A stretch of 64,000 nucleotides of DNA, from NCBI RefSeq assembly GCF_007860125.1, contig NZ_SJPW01000002.1:1155768-1219767 (forward strand), given 5' to 3'. Below, in pieces: positions 52,245 to 60,746 of this stretch. A program made the position numbers and the translations under genes. Source of the DNA: Rubripirellula tenax (GTDB lineage Bacteria > Planctomycetota > Planctomycetia > Pirellulales > Pirellulaceae). Position 1 is the stretch's first letter, and the number at the start of each line of letters is the position of its first letter. The notes below the pieces were generated by a model. It was given only the letters and a program-made list of their open reading frames with translations, did not search any database and was not told the origin of the DNA.

Positions 52245-55200
52245 ATGATGACCGCCACCGAATGCCCATCGATTGAACGACTCAGAGACCTATCGCTGGG
52301 CCGATTGGCCGAAGAAGACAGCGATTCGCTGCTGGACCATCTTCGTGATTGTGAAGTTTGCCAATCGGAATTGGAAACGATCGGCGATGGCGAGGACTCG
52401 CTGATCCACGCCATCCGGTCCCCCGACGACGATTCGGGTTTGGCCAGCGAACCCCAGTGCCAGATCGCGGTGATCGCGGCCTTGGGTGCCATCGGCAGCC
52501 GCCCGCAATCACCCACGGTTTCGGATATCCCCGCCTTTCCCGTTTCGATCGGCGAATACGAAATCGTTCGACCGCTCGGACGGGGCGGCATGGGCAACGT
52601 TTATTTGGCCCGCCACACGAAACTTGGGCGACTGGTTGCGATCAAGGTCTTGGCCAACCATCGCCTGGCCGACGCCAGAATGAAGGAACGATTCGAGGCC
52701 GAGATGCGGGCCGTCGGACGACTGAGTCATCCGGGCATCGTCACCGCTCATGATGCTCGCGAGATCGACGGCACGGCGGTGTTGGTGACGGAGTTCATCG
52801 ACGGCATGGACTTGTCCCAATTGGTCTCGCGGACCGGACCAATCAGCGCTGCAGACGCCTGCGATCTTGTCCGGCAAGTTGCTATGGCACTGCAATACAC
52901 CAGCGACCAAGGATTCGTTCATCGCGACGTCAAACCGTCCAACATCATGCTGAGAAGCGGCGGCGAGGTGAAGTTGCTGGACTTGGGCCTGGCCCGACTG
53001 CAAGAAACCATTCACGAGCCATCTGAATTGACGGGCACCGGGCAAGCGATGGGGACGGCTGACTACATCGCACCGGAACAAGTCACCGACAGCCGCAGTG
53101 TCGACGTTCGCGCCGACATCTACTCACTCGGCTGTACGCTGTTCAAATTGCTGACCGGACACGCGCCCTTTGCCGGCCCCGAACACTCAACGGCGTTCGC
53201 AAAGATGACCGCGCACGTTTCTTCGACTCCGCCAACGATCGGCGATCTGCTTCCCGACGCGCCGCGCGGACTGTCGAATTTGGTTACATCCATGTTGGCC
53301 AAAAATCCGACGTCACGACCACAGACTCCCATGCAAGTCGCTGAAAAGCTGACTCCGTTTGCGAGCGACGCCGACCTAAGTGCGTTGATTCGACATGCCG
53401 AAACGCTTGCGCCCGATCAAGCCGCCGCAAGCGGATCGCACTCTCGATCGCAGGCCAAGACACAGCCTTGGTTGCGGCGAACCGTTCCCCGGTTCGTTGC
53501 AATCGCCGCAGGCTTTATCGGGTTATTCGTCGGCCTATGCGGAGGCTTTCTGATTCGCATCAAGTCGCCTGACGGAACCGTCGTGACCATGAATGCACCG
53601 GAGGGAAGCGAGATCGGCATTCATCCGGACACGACGGATGCGACGACTCAACCATCCGCCCTATCGCAAACCGAAGCTCCTTCTAGCGAACCGTTTCTGA
53701 CGTTTGCGATTTTGGCGTCAAAGGCTGAATCGGATCGGCACGTTGCCAAGTACGGTGAGCCATCGGACGACCTGCCCATCGCCCAGGACGGGTTGCGATG
53801 GTACGCCGTGGATCCGGACGTGACGGTCGTACAGAATTACGAAAAGGATGGGCGAGCGTTTCACCTGGTGCGCGAGTCCGAATCACTGAAGTTCACCGCA
53901 ACGGACCTGCGCGAACAAGTTGAATCGGCTCAGTCCCAAGGTAGGGAACGGGTCGAACTGAGGCTGAGCGAACCGACCGGAAAAGCAATGCGGGCTCTGA
54001 CGGGTAACAACATGCAGCAGCAATTGGCGATCATCGTCAACGGCAGCATTCGCATGGCACCAACGATCCTGTCGGAAGTCGGACGCGACATCGCGATCTC
54101 GGGCCGGTTTAGCGATGGAGAAATCAAGTTCCTGATGGATGCTTTGGGCAGCGGACTCGTCGAACCGTTGTCCAAGCCGGCAGACCGGCAACCACCGCTT
54201 TCCGATCCCCAACGGTTCCAGGGCGTTTGGCGAATCGTCGCCGGGCCCAGTCATTCGATCATCGCATTCGATCGTTCCGTGCGTGATGATTCACTGTTTG
54301 TGATCGCCAGTGATCGTTCGGTTCTAGCAGCCGGGAGCATGTCGTTAAGTGATGGCGATTCAAAACAGATTGTCCTGAAAAACGCGGTTCCAGGGGGGCC
54401 GCCGGAAGAAACGGCGACCTACCGTTTCCTTGCCGACGACCGAATCGAATTTAGCTGGATCGCCCCGTCGCCTGTCGCACAGTCGTCGAGCATCGGTGGT
54501 GAAACGGGCTACGAAAAGTACGTCATCGAACGCATCGGCGACATGCCCAGCGACTTGCGACAAGTTTCGAGCCTGATAACAAGCCCGAAGATGCTGGAAA
54601 TCGATCCCGATGCTCGAGGCAAGCTGTACAAGGCTCTCACTTTGATTGAGCAAGGCAAAGCAATCGCCATTCGAAGCGTTTCGATCGCCCACACGAAAGC
54701 CCAAGCGGCCGTTCATGAAGCCGAGTCCAGCAACAACCTAAAACGGTTGGCCGTTGGTTTTCTCAACTTCCACTACGACTATCGAAAGTTCCCCGCTTCG
54801 GCATGCACCAAACGAGACGGTTCGCGGGGCGTCAACGACGAATCGCAAATTCAACCGTTCTCTTGGCGAGTAGCGATATTGCCGTACATCGGACAAGAGA
54901 ATCTGTTCAATCAATATCGCTTCGACGAACCTTGGGACAGCGAAACCAATTTGAAGTTACTGGATCAGATGCCAAGCATGTATCGCAGCCCCACCGCACC
55001 ACAGGATCAACCCACCAGTCACGCCAACTATCAAGGCATCGCCAACGGCGCCGGTGCTATCGGTACGGACGACGGCGTCAAGATGCGTGACATCCGCGAC
55101 GGAACCTCCAACACGTTGCTGATCATGGAAACTGAAACGTCGGTACCCTGGACGAAACCGCAAGACCTGGACGGGATTCCCACGTTCGCGAATACGCAGG

Positions 55201-55313
55201 CACTTCGCTATGCACTGGCCGAAGGATCCGTGCATTCGATGATGCCGATCGACATTGACAAGCTAAAAGCGCTAGTCACTAAAGACGGCGGCGAAATCGT
55301 GCGACCCGAATAG
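52245..55313 (+). CDS. Multidomain Ser/Thr kinase: zinc anti-sigma-like head, kinase, membrane helix, SecD-P1-like and DUF1559 domains
   Basis: A 1022-residue kinase. Residues 7-39 hold a zinc anti-sigma-like motif (Cys7, His32, Cys36, Cys39: HLRDCEVC). The kinase domain spans 103-370: GRGGMG at 112-117, K134 (VAIKVL), HRDVKPSN at 226-233, DLG instead of DFG at 246-248, and APE at 276-278. One membrane helix is at about 416-437. The periplasmic part contains a SecDF-P1-head-like domain (about 485-645: RVELRLSEPTGKAMRALTG, then QQLAIIVNGSIRMAPTI and DIAISGRFSDGEI), a TIGR03067/lipocalin-like segment (about 655-765), and a DUF1559 domain (about 829-1020: NNLKRLAVGFLNFHYDYRKF, PYIGQENLF, DGTSNTLLIMET). 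GGAG upstream supports the ATG at 52245. Confidence 0.9.
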   Translation: MMTATECPSIERLRDLSLGRLAEEDSDSLLDHLRDCEVCQSELETIGDGEDSLIHAIRSPDDDSGLASEPQCQIAVIAALGAIGSRPQSPTVSDIPAFPVSIGEYEIVRPLGRGGMGNVYLARHTKLGRLVAIKVLANHRLADARMKERFEAEMRAVGRLSHPGIVTAHDAREIDGTAVLVTEFIDGMDLSQLVSRTGPISAADACDLVRQVAMALQYTSDQGFVHRDVKPSNIMLRSGGEVKLLDLGLARLQETIHEPSELTGTGQAMGTADYIAPEQVTDSRSVDVRADIYSLGCTLFKLLTGHAPFAGPEHSTAFAKMTAHVSSTPPTIGDLLPDAPRGLSNLVTSMLAKNPTSRPQTPMQVAEKLTPFASDADLSALIRHAETLAPDQAAASGSHSRSQAKTQPWLRRTVPRFVAIAAGFIGLFVGLCGGFLIRIKSPDGTVVTMNAPEGSEIGIHPDTTDATTQPSALSQTEAPSSEPFLTFAILASKAESDRHVAKYGEPSDDLPIAQDGLRWYAVDPDVTVVQNYEKDGRAFHLVRESESLKFTATDLREQVESAQSQGRERVELRLSEPTGKAMRALTGNNMQQQLAIIVNGSIRMAPTILSEVGRDIAISGRFSDGEIKFLMDALGSGLVEPLSKPADRQPPLSDPQRFQGVWRIVAGPSHSIIAFDRSVRDDSLFVIASDRSVLAAGSMSLSDGDSKQIVLKNAVPGGPPEETATYRFLADDRIEFSWIAPSPVAQSSSIGGETGYEKYVIERIGDMPSDLRQVSSLITSPKMLEIDPDARGKLYKALTLIEQGKAIAIRSVSIAHTKAQAAVHEAESSNNLKRLAVGFLNFHYDYRKFPASACTKRDGSRGVNDESQIQPFSWRVAILPYIGQENLFNQYRFDEPWDSETNLKLLDQMPSMYRSPTAPQDQPTSHANYQGIANGAGAIGTDDGVKMRDIRDGTSNTLLIMETETSVPWTKPQDLDGIPTFANTQALRYALAEGSVHSMMPIDIDKLKALVTKDGGEIVRPE

Positions 55314-56114
55314 CTGCATCGTTAGACTATGAAACAACGTGTCACCGAGCTCCGTTGCCGATACGCGGAAACAACTGGAAGCCTGATCGGCAGTTCAGTT
55401 TAATTTTCGGGAGCAAAATTTCTTTGAACGGCCACCAACTGTTAATCGATAAGCCGGCGATGTCGACCATCGCGAAAGCGAAACGCAATGGGACCGACAA
55501 GAGGACGCCGAAGGTCATCGTGCTCCAAAAACGAACTTCACCAGCACGCGCCGACCGAATGTGCTAGGCGCGCGGCCGAAGAAATCGATGCGAGTATGTT
55601 CGATGGATCCCAGAAAACTTGGACGGACCACATCGTCACCAACCCTCGGTCGCTGACGCAATTGACGCCCAGTTACTGACCCCGAAAACGCGGCGCAACA
55701 AAGACAATCTGGCCCCGCCGCTTCTAATTCCCTCCCGTGAGCCGCATAGCGAACTATGGACATGATCCTCGCGAAGAGACTCCCGCCCTCGAAGAATGTC
55801 AAACGAATCGCAAACGAATTAGTGACATTTGATTGATAATCAACGAAAGCAAGGATGGGCAGTAGCTTTGCGTACACGTCCGAACCGTTTGACGTTTTCT
55901 CTTTCGGAAAAGTCACAAGAATGATTTGCGAACGATTGCTTTTCCCCTGTCGGCGAGAATAGAATCGCGCGCAATCGAAAACAGAAATCCGGTAGTGCTT
56001 GTATCGGAATCGATTTGGCTTCCCTCCTTTCTCAAGGAAGCCTTCTTCGCACTTTGGCTCGTGCGAACAATCACAGAGAACATTTGTTTCAATTTGTTAC
56101 CGGAGTCAAACCCC
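55314..56114. other. Long intergenic region
   Basis: About 800 bp between the kinase and the PEP-CTERM adhesin-like gene. Open frames cross it on both strands (for example 55515-55916, minus), but they show no recognisable family, signal peptide or good start, so I do not call them. I saw no RNA gene, repeat array or transposase remnant. It should contain the promoter of the downstream gene. Confidence 0.5.
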
Positions 56115-58127
56115 ATGAATCGTTGCGCGCAGAATCCGTACTTGCTGGCTACCTTTTTGATGATTGGCATTGCGATCGCGGAAGCCCCGGGGATCGCTTT
56201 TGGTCAAATGCAAACCTGGAATGTGAGTGGCAGTGGATCAGGACTATGGAGTAACGCAGCAAACTGGACTCCCGGCCAAGTACCCACACAATCTTCGAAT
56301 GTGTTTATACCTGGATTCACGACGTCTGGCTTGGGGAACCCCAATCCACAGATCACCTCTCCGGCATTCGCGAATCAAGTCGTCGCGAATGCCGGAATGA
56401 TGTCCGCGTTGCTGGAAGTGCGAAGCACATTGACCGTTGGGAACGGGGGAATGATCCTGAACAACCAGTCGACGAATCTCCTCGGGAACCTGGGCGGTCG
56501 AGTTGTCGTTAATGGCGACATTCAATTGAATGGGGCCGGCGCCGCAGAATCCGGCGCAACGATCAATATCTCATCCAACGGCACGCACACTCAACCGATT
56601 CTTGATGTCCAGAAACTGACCATCGGTGGATCTATGAGCGGGTTGACCCAACTGAGTTCGAATTCACAATCACTTTCAGCAGCGGTGCCCATCGTGCGCG
56701 CGCAGCAAGTGTTTGTCGGAAGCAGCGGAATGGCTGGATTTTCTTCGGACGCACTCATCACTGGGATTGGTGTTGGAACCAATCCGGCGCTGACCATTGG
56801 ATCGTCGACGGGCAGCGGACTGGTCGATAGCAACCGACTCTCCGTCAACGGAAACATCAAGATGGGTGTCAATGGTTCGGGAGGATCGATGGGCAATAAT
56901 TTATTGCAAGTTTCCAGCAACGGCACGCTCACAGCAGGAAATGCAGACATCGCTCAGGGAAATTTCACAGTCAGCCAAAACGCAATGGCATCCCTGTCAA
57001 ACTTGACCCTTCAAAACGAAGGCGCATTTCAAACAAGTGCCGGTTCTTCTCTATCGGTTGCAGGAAAGATCCTTCAACAACAAGACTCCGTGGCGGCCTC
57101 GGACATTGGTGGAACGGTTTCGGCAAACCAAGTCGAACTGCGCGGTACCACCAACGTCAACGTCGGCGGCACCTTGTTGGCCGATAGCGTGAATTTTGAA
57201 AGCGAAAGCAACACTCTCGTCAAAGGTTCGGTCGGCACGGATGCCAATCGAATCAATGCATTGAGCGTCAACGGTGGAAACTTCAGCATCGATGGTACGT
57301 CGTCCAATACGGGAAAAGTATTCGCGGGGGATCTAACGCTTAGCAGCGGCGAAATTAACGACACGACGGTATCGAATATGGAAGTTGGAAACGGCGTCCA
57401 TGCGGCCTCACTAAACGTCAGCGGTACAACCACGATCGACGGAATTCGTTCGCACATGCATATCGGGCAATCCGGCATGGCGTCGCTCAATGACCTGGTG
57501 CTCAACAACGGCTCCATCGAAGTGGGCGGACATTTGACGATCAACGGTTCAATGACGGTGGATGCTCAAGGCTACGGAGCCATCCGAACATACGCCAGCG
57601 GGATGCTCACAATATCAAGCTTGAATTTGAATGAAGGGACACTTCAACTTGGTGGCAACATGACGGGCGACATCACCCAAGTCGGTGGAATTCTGGCACC
57701 TGGCCAGTCACCTGGATTGCTCGACTTGGTCGGCAACTATTCGCTCAACAGCGGTATCTTGCAGATGGAACTTGGCGGCGCCAATGCTGCTGATTTCGAC
57801 CGACTCAAAGCCACCTCCATCACCCTGGGTGGAACCAGCCAATTGGAAGTTGTTTGGTACAACGGTTTCGAAGCCGCACTGGGCAACCAATTCGATATCC
57901 TGGATTTCACGACGATCAACGGCACGTTCTCATCCATGTTGCTTCCCACGCTCAGCAATGGATTGCTATGGAACAGCTCGGCTCTTTATACGACCGGGGT
58001 GCTATCGGTGGTCAGCGCTTCGGCAGTTCCGGAACTGAGCTCGTCGCTTATGCTTGCGATGGGTGGATTAACGGTCTGCTTCGTTCACCGGCGGAGGACT
58101 CGCCGCTGCATTGAGTCCCGAACTTAA
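56115..58127 (+). CDS. Large secreted adhesin-like protein with PEP-CTERM-type (VPEL) anchor
   Basis: A 670-residue exported protein. Signal peptide LLATFLMIGIAIAEAPGIAF, then a long passenger rich in Gly, Ser, Asn and Thr with beta-helix-like repeats (GNGGMILNNQSTNLLGNLGG, VNGGNFSIDGTSSNTGKVFA). The C-terminal quarter (GGILAPGQSPGLLDLVGNYS, FDILDFTTINGTFSS) resembles the autotransporter-associated beta-strand region of PEP-CTERM proteins. It ends VPELSSSLMLAMGGLTVCF with RRRTRR; the usual VPEP is VPEL. The ATG at 56115 begins the signal peptide; the frame is open to 55926. Confidence 0.75.
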   Translation: MNRCAQNPYLLATFLMIGIAIAEAPGIAFGQMQTWNVSGSGSGLWSNAANWTPGQVPTQSSNVFIPGFTTSGLGNPNPQITSPAFANQVVANAGMMSALLEVRSTLTVGNGGMILNNQSTNLLGNLGGRVVVNGDIQLNGAGAAESGATINISSNGTHTQPILDVQKLTIGGSMSGLTQLSSNSQSLSAAVPIVRAQQVFVGSSGMAGFSSDALITGIGVGTNPALTIGSSTGSGLVDSNRLSVNGNIKMGVNGSGGSMGNNLLQVSSNGTLTAGNADIAQGNFTVSQNAMASLSNLTLQNEGAFQTSAGSSLSVAGKILQQQDSVAASDIGGTVSANQVELRGTTNVNVGGTLLADSVNFESESNTLVKGSVGTDANRINALSVNGGNFSIDGTSSNTGKVFAGDLTLSSGEINDTTVSNMEVGNGVHAASLNVSGTTTIDGIRSHMHIGQSGMASLNDLVLNNGSIEVGGHLTINGSMTVDAQGYGAIRTYASGMLTISSLNLNEGTLQLGGNMTGDITQVGGILAPGQSPGLLDLVGNYSLNSGILQMELGGANAADFDRLKATSITLGGTSQLEVVWYNGFEAALGNQFDILDFTTINGTFSSMLLPTLSNGLLWNSSALYTTGVLSVVSASAVPELSSSLMLAMGGLTVCFVHRRRTRRCIESRT

Positions 58128-58246
58128 ACGCACCCGTCTTCGACCTATAAGACTTATGTTGCAGCGTAAACGCTTCCCGTGAAGCAATTCCGGGATGCTG
58201 GCTTACCATTTCGATATTGGGTGACTGCGGACACCAACCGTGGTGT

Positions 58247-58921
58247 TTATGGCCAATACCACTGTGGCGATTCGCGGTTGTCGCCGTAGGATTCGCTGGC
58301 CCATGAGTTGGTTGCCCACTGGACGGTTGCGTCATCGGCATGCAGTGCGACGGCGTCGATTTCGTTCCATCCAGAGACCAAGTCCGTGTTCAAAAAGACT
58401 TTCATTCGACGAGTGCGAATCTTTGTTGACGGGACAATGAATGAACTCCCCATACCGGCGATCGGTGCCACGGGATCCTGCCCTTTCCAAATCTCTATTT
58501 CTTGACCCGTCATGCTGACACTGCAGATGCGAACGACAGCTCCGGGGTTGTAGGTCTCGACGATTTCGATCTTTCCAACGTTGACTTTGTTGGGAAATTC
58601 AACGATGAACCACTGCATCCCGGCGTTCTGTCCGGGCGTGGTCCAGGCCGATTGTTGGTCACCCGCCATCGGTGTGTTCGGACGGCCCAACAATTGATCG
58701 ATGCTCCAACTCGTCCGCGCTGTGCCGAATCTCGCTTGAAGTTGCGACGTTAGATTTTGGTGATCGCGGTACCAGGTCATCAACAACGCGGACAACAGCG
58801 ACAACCAAATCAAGTCAAGCAATCGAAATCGCGGTCGCCATCGCCACATCACTCCGAAGAACCGTTTGAAAACCGACCGCTTGCGAGGGATGGGACTCGT
58901 ATCGCTCGCGGGGTCGGTCAT
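58247..58921 (-). CDS. Membrane-anchored discoidin-like (F5/8 type C) protein
   Basis: A 224-residue protein with a basic cytoplasmic head, one membrane helix (LLDLIWLSLLSALLMTWY) and an outer domain resembling F5/8 type C/discoidin modules: RTSWSIDQLLGRPNTPMAGD, QWFIVEFPNKVNVGKIEIVE and RMKVFLNTDLVSGWNEIDAV. Such domains bind carbohydrates or surfaces. It lies 24 bp downstream of the PH-domain gene on the same strand. Confidence 0.65.
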   Translation of the reverse strand: MTDPASDTSPIPRKRSVFKRFFGVMWRWRPRFRLLDLIWLSLLSALLMTWYRDHQNLTSQLQARFGTARTSWSIDQLLGRPNTPMAGDQQSAWTTPGQNAGMQWFIVEFPNKVNVGKIEIVETYNPGAVVRICSVSMTGQEIEIWKGQDPVAPIAGMGSSFIVPSTKIRTRRMKVFLNTDLVSGWNEIDAVALHADDATVQWATNSWASESYGDNRESPQWYWP

Positions 58922-58944
58922 GATTTTTAGTCAGTGAGAGTGCG

Positions 58945-59337
58945 TCAGTCGGCCTTGGCACGATAGCTGTCGATAATGCCTTTGATTTTATCGGGACCTC
59001 TCAAGCCGCTGACATCGATTTCAATCCCTGATTGAGCCGCACTGCTGACTCCGATCCGGCCGGTATCAAGAATTCGTTGAAAGAACGTTTGGTCCAGCTG
59101 GACGTTACGCACATCGCGGTGCCAGACTTCGGTGATCGACCGACTGAGCCAACCTCGATGCAATCGCGTACGAAGGTTGGTGATCGTCAATTCCGTCGAC
59201 CGGCAACGAACGTACCATACCAACAGAATGGGAATTCCGACCCCAACAAGGCACAGAATCAGGGTGACGACGAATCCGATGGGATTGTTTCGAAACATCG
59301 AAGGCGAGTCAACAAAGACGGTTTCTTCGTCAGACAT
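58945..59337 (-). CDS. Membrane PH-domain (bPH2/YdbS-like) protein
   Basis: A 130-residue protein with one or two closely spaced membrane helices (PIGFVVTLILCLVGVGIPIL, LVWYV) followed by a bacterial PH-like domain: STELTITNLRTRLHRGWLSR, ITEVWHRDVRNVQLDQTFFQ and RIGVSSAAQSGIEIDVSGL. Proteins with this arrangement are common small membrane proteins of uncertain role. It shares the strand with the discoidin-like gene 24 bp downstream. Confidence 0.75.
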   Translation of the reverse strand: MSDEETVFVDSPSMFRNNPIGFVVTLILCLVGVGIPILLVWYVRCRSTELTITNLRTRLHRGWLSRSITEVWHRDVRNVQLDQTFFQRILDTGRIGVSSAAQSGIEIDVSGLRGPDKIKGIIDSYRAKAD

Positions 59338-59669
59338 CTTGTAGCTTTCCTAAAAAGATTCTTGCTTGGAACGGATACGGCCTCTTTCCCCGCACATTGA
59401 ACGGCCCAGAACGGAGCTAGGCAAGGCGCGCGAAAAAATGAGTGACGGAAAAACAATCAAACGGGCCGAAATGCACTTGCTGCAACCCCGTTTTTCGCCC
59501 AAACAACTGGCTTCAGACCGACGTCAAGCGAATGGGGCAAGCGACTCACAGTCGCCATTGGCCATTCGATGGATTTCGATCGATCGGCTGGGCCTTGCCG
59601 ATCAGCACGGATGATCGGCACGTATGATCATGGCCCAATCCGCGCCACTCCCGATCAGCGGGAATGAAT
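59338..59669. other. Intergenic region
   Basis: About 330 bp upstream of the PH-domain gene and downstream of the second ExbD/MotB-like gene. No gene was recognised. A weak 5-bp inverted repeat (TCCCG, CGGGA) lies close to the end of the ExbD/MotB-like gene and lacks a T-tract. Confidence 0.5.
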
Positions 59670-60746
59670 TTACTGCGCGCTAGAGCGTGATCCGGCGGGA
59701 CTACCGCTGATCGGGTGATCCATCGGCAGCGGGCGGGCGGCGGTGGCGAAGCCCTTGTTGTAGAGCCGCTCTTTCAGGTTTCGGAAGGCACCGAAGCTAT
59801 CCGGATAGACCCACACGGTAATCGTGGTGTTACCGGGGTCACGTCCGGCCAGTTCGATGTCCAGTTCGCTGGCGCCGGTCAAGACTTTGTCGATAGATTG
59901 TCCGTGCGGTTCGGAAAGTGGTTCCAACGTCATGCCGACCAGCTGGATTCGGGTTGCCATCTGTGACCGGCCGCTGGTGCCGACAAGGCCGCGGCTTTTG
60001 TCGATCACATAGCGAGCGACGTAGCCGCGTACGGGTCCGACGGCGCCGTCGAGTTTGCCTTCTCTAGCACCCATCGCCGCGCGTTCAAAGTCTGCCTTGA
60101 TTTCGTCGACCAAGCGATCGACCGGAACGACTGACAAGAGGTTACCCCGGAGTCGCAAATGGATTTCGTCGCCGAAAACCGTTTTCGCCATCGGCGTCGG
60201 CAAATGCTCGACGGCGACGACGGTTTCGGGTTGATCTTCTAGACGTTTTCGTTCGCCTTCCAATCGAGTCAACTCGGTTTGGATCTTTTCCAATTCGGTC
60301 TGCTTTTCAGCTGCAGCAATGATCTTTTGGTCGAGCTCTTTCTTTTTGTCGTCCCACACCGACCTCGCTTGGGAAAGCAAGTCGATCAGCATTGCCCGCT
60401 CTTGCTCGCGAGCACTCAGTTGAGCGTCGTGCTGCTTGACAAGTTGTTCCAATCGATTCGATTCGACTTGGGCCGCGGCGGCGCGCATCGATTGCTGCGA
60501 CAGACGCGAAAGCTGATCGTCAGTCGCCCATAGCGAAGGATCATCGCGTTCCGCCTCGGTGTCAACGACGGACTCGAGCTTCGATTCATCGCGGACTTGT
60601 TCTTGAATCTCTTCGATCACCGCGGTCGACTGCGACCCCAGGATGACCACCAAAATGATCAGGATCCCGACCAAGTTGGCGACGATGTCCAAGAACGAAT
60701 CGTGCCCCAGTTCGATCGTCGTTCGGTTGCGTCGATTGCCACTCAT
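59670..60746 (-). CDS. ExbD/MotB-like stator protein that keeps the membrane Asp
   Basis: A 358-residue inner-membrane protein. After a basic head it has an ExbD/TolR/MotB-type helix, HDSFLDIVANLVGILIILVV, with Asp20 at the position that carries protons in these ion-driven motors. A coiled coil follows (about 85-180), then a periplasmic domain (about 185-345: HLRLRGNLLSVVPVDRLVDE, TTITVWVYPDSFGAFRNLKE). There is no OmpA-type peptidoglycan-binding motif. Its start overlaps the stop of the larger partner gene by 4 nt (ATGA). With that partner and the MotA/ExbB-like gene it probably forms one motor complex. Confidence 0.75.
   Translation of the reverse strand: MSGNRRNRTTIELGHDSFLDIVANLVGILIILVVILGSQSTAVIEEIQEQVRDESKLESVVDTEAERDDPSLWATDDQLSRLSQQSMRAAAAQVESNRLEQLVKQHDAQLSAREQERAMLIDLLSQARSVWDDKKKELDQKIIAAAEKQTELEKIQTELTRLEGERKRLEDQPETVVAVEHLPTPMAKTVFGDEIHLRLRGNLLSVVPVDRLVDEIKADFERAAMGAREGKLDGAVGPVRGYVARYVIDKSRGLVGTSGRSQMATRIQLVGMTLEPLSEPHGQSIDKVLTGASELDIELAGRDPGNTTITVWVYPDSFGAFRNLKERLYNKGFATAARPLPMDHPISGSPAGSRSSAQ

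Noticed and set aside
55515-55916. Minus-strand open frame of 133 codons in the long intergenic region
   Set aside because: No start signal, no domain, no signal peptide, and atypical composition; I report the region as intergenic instead.
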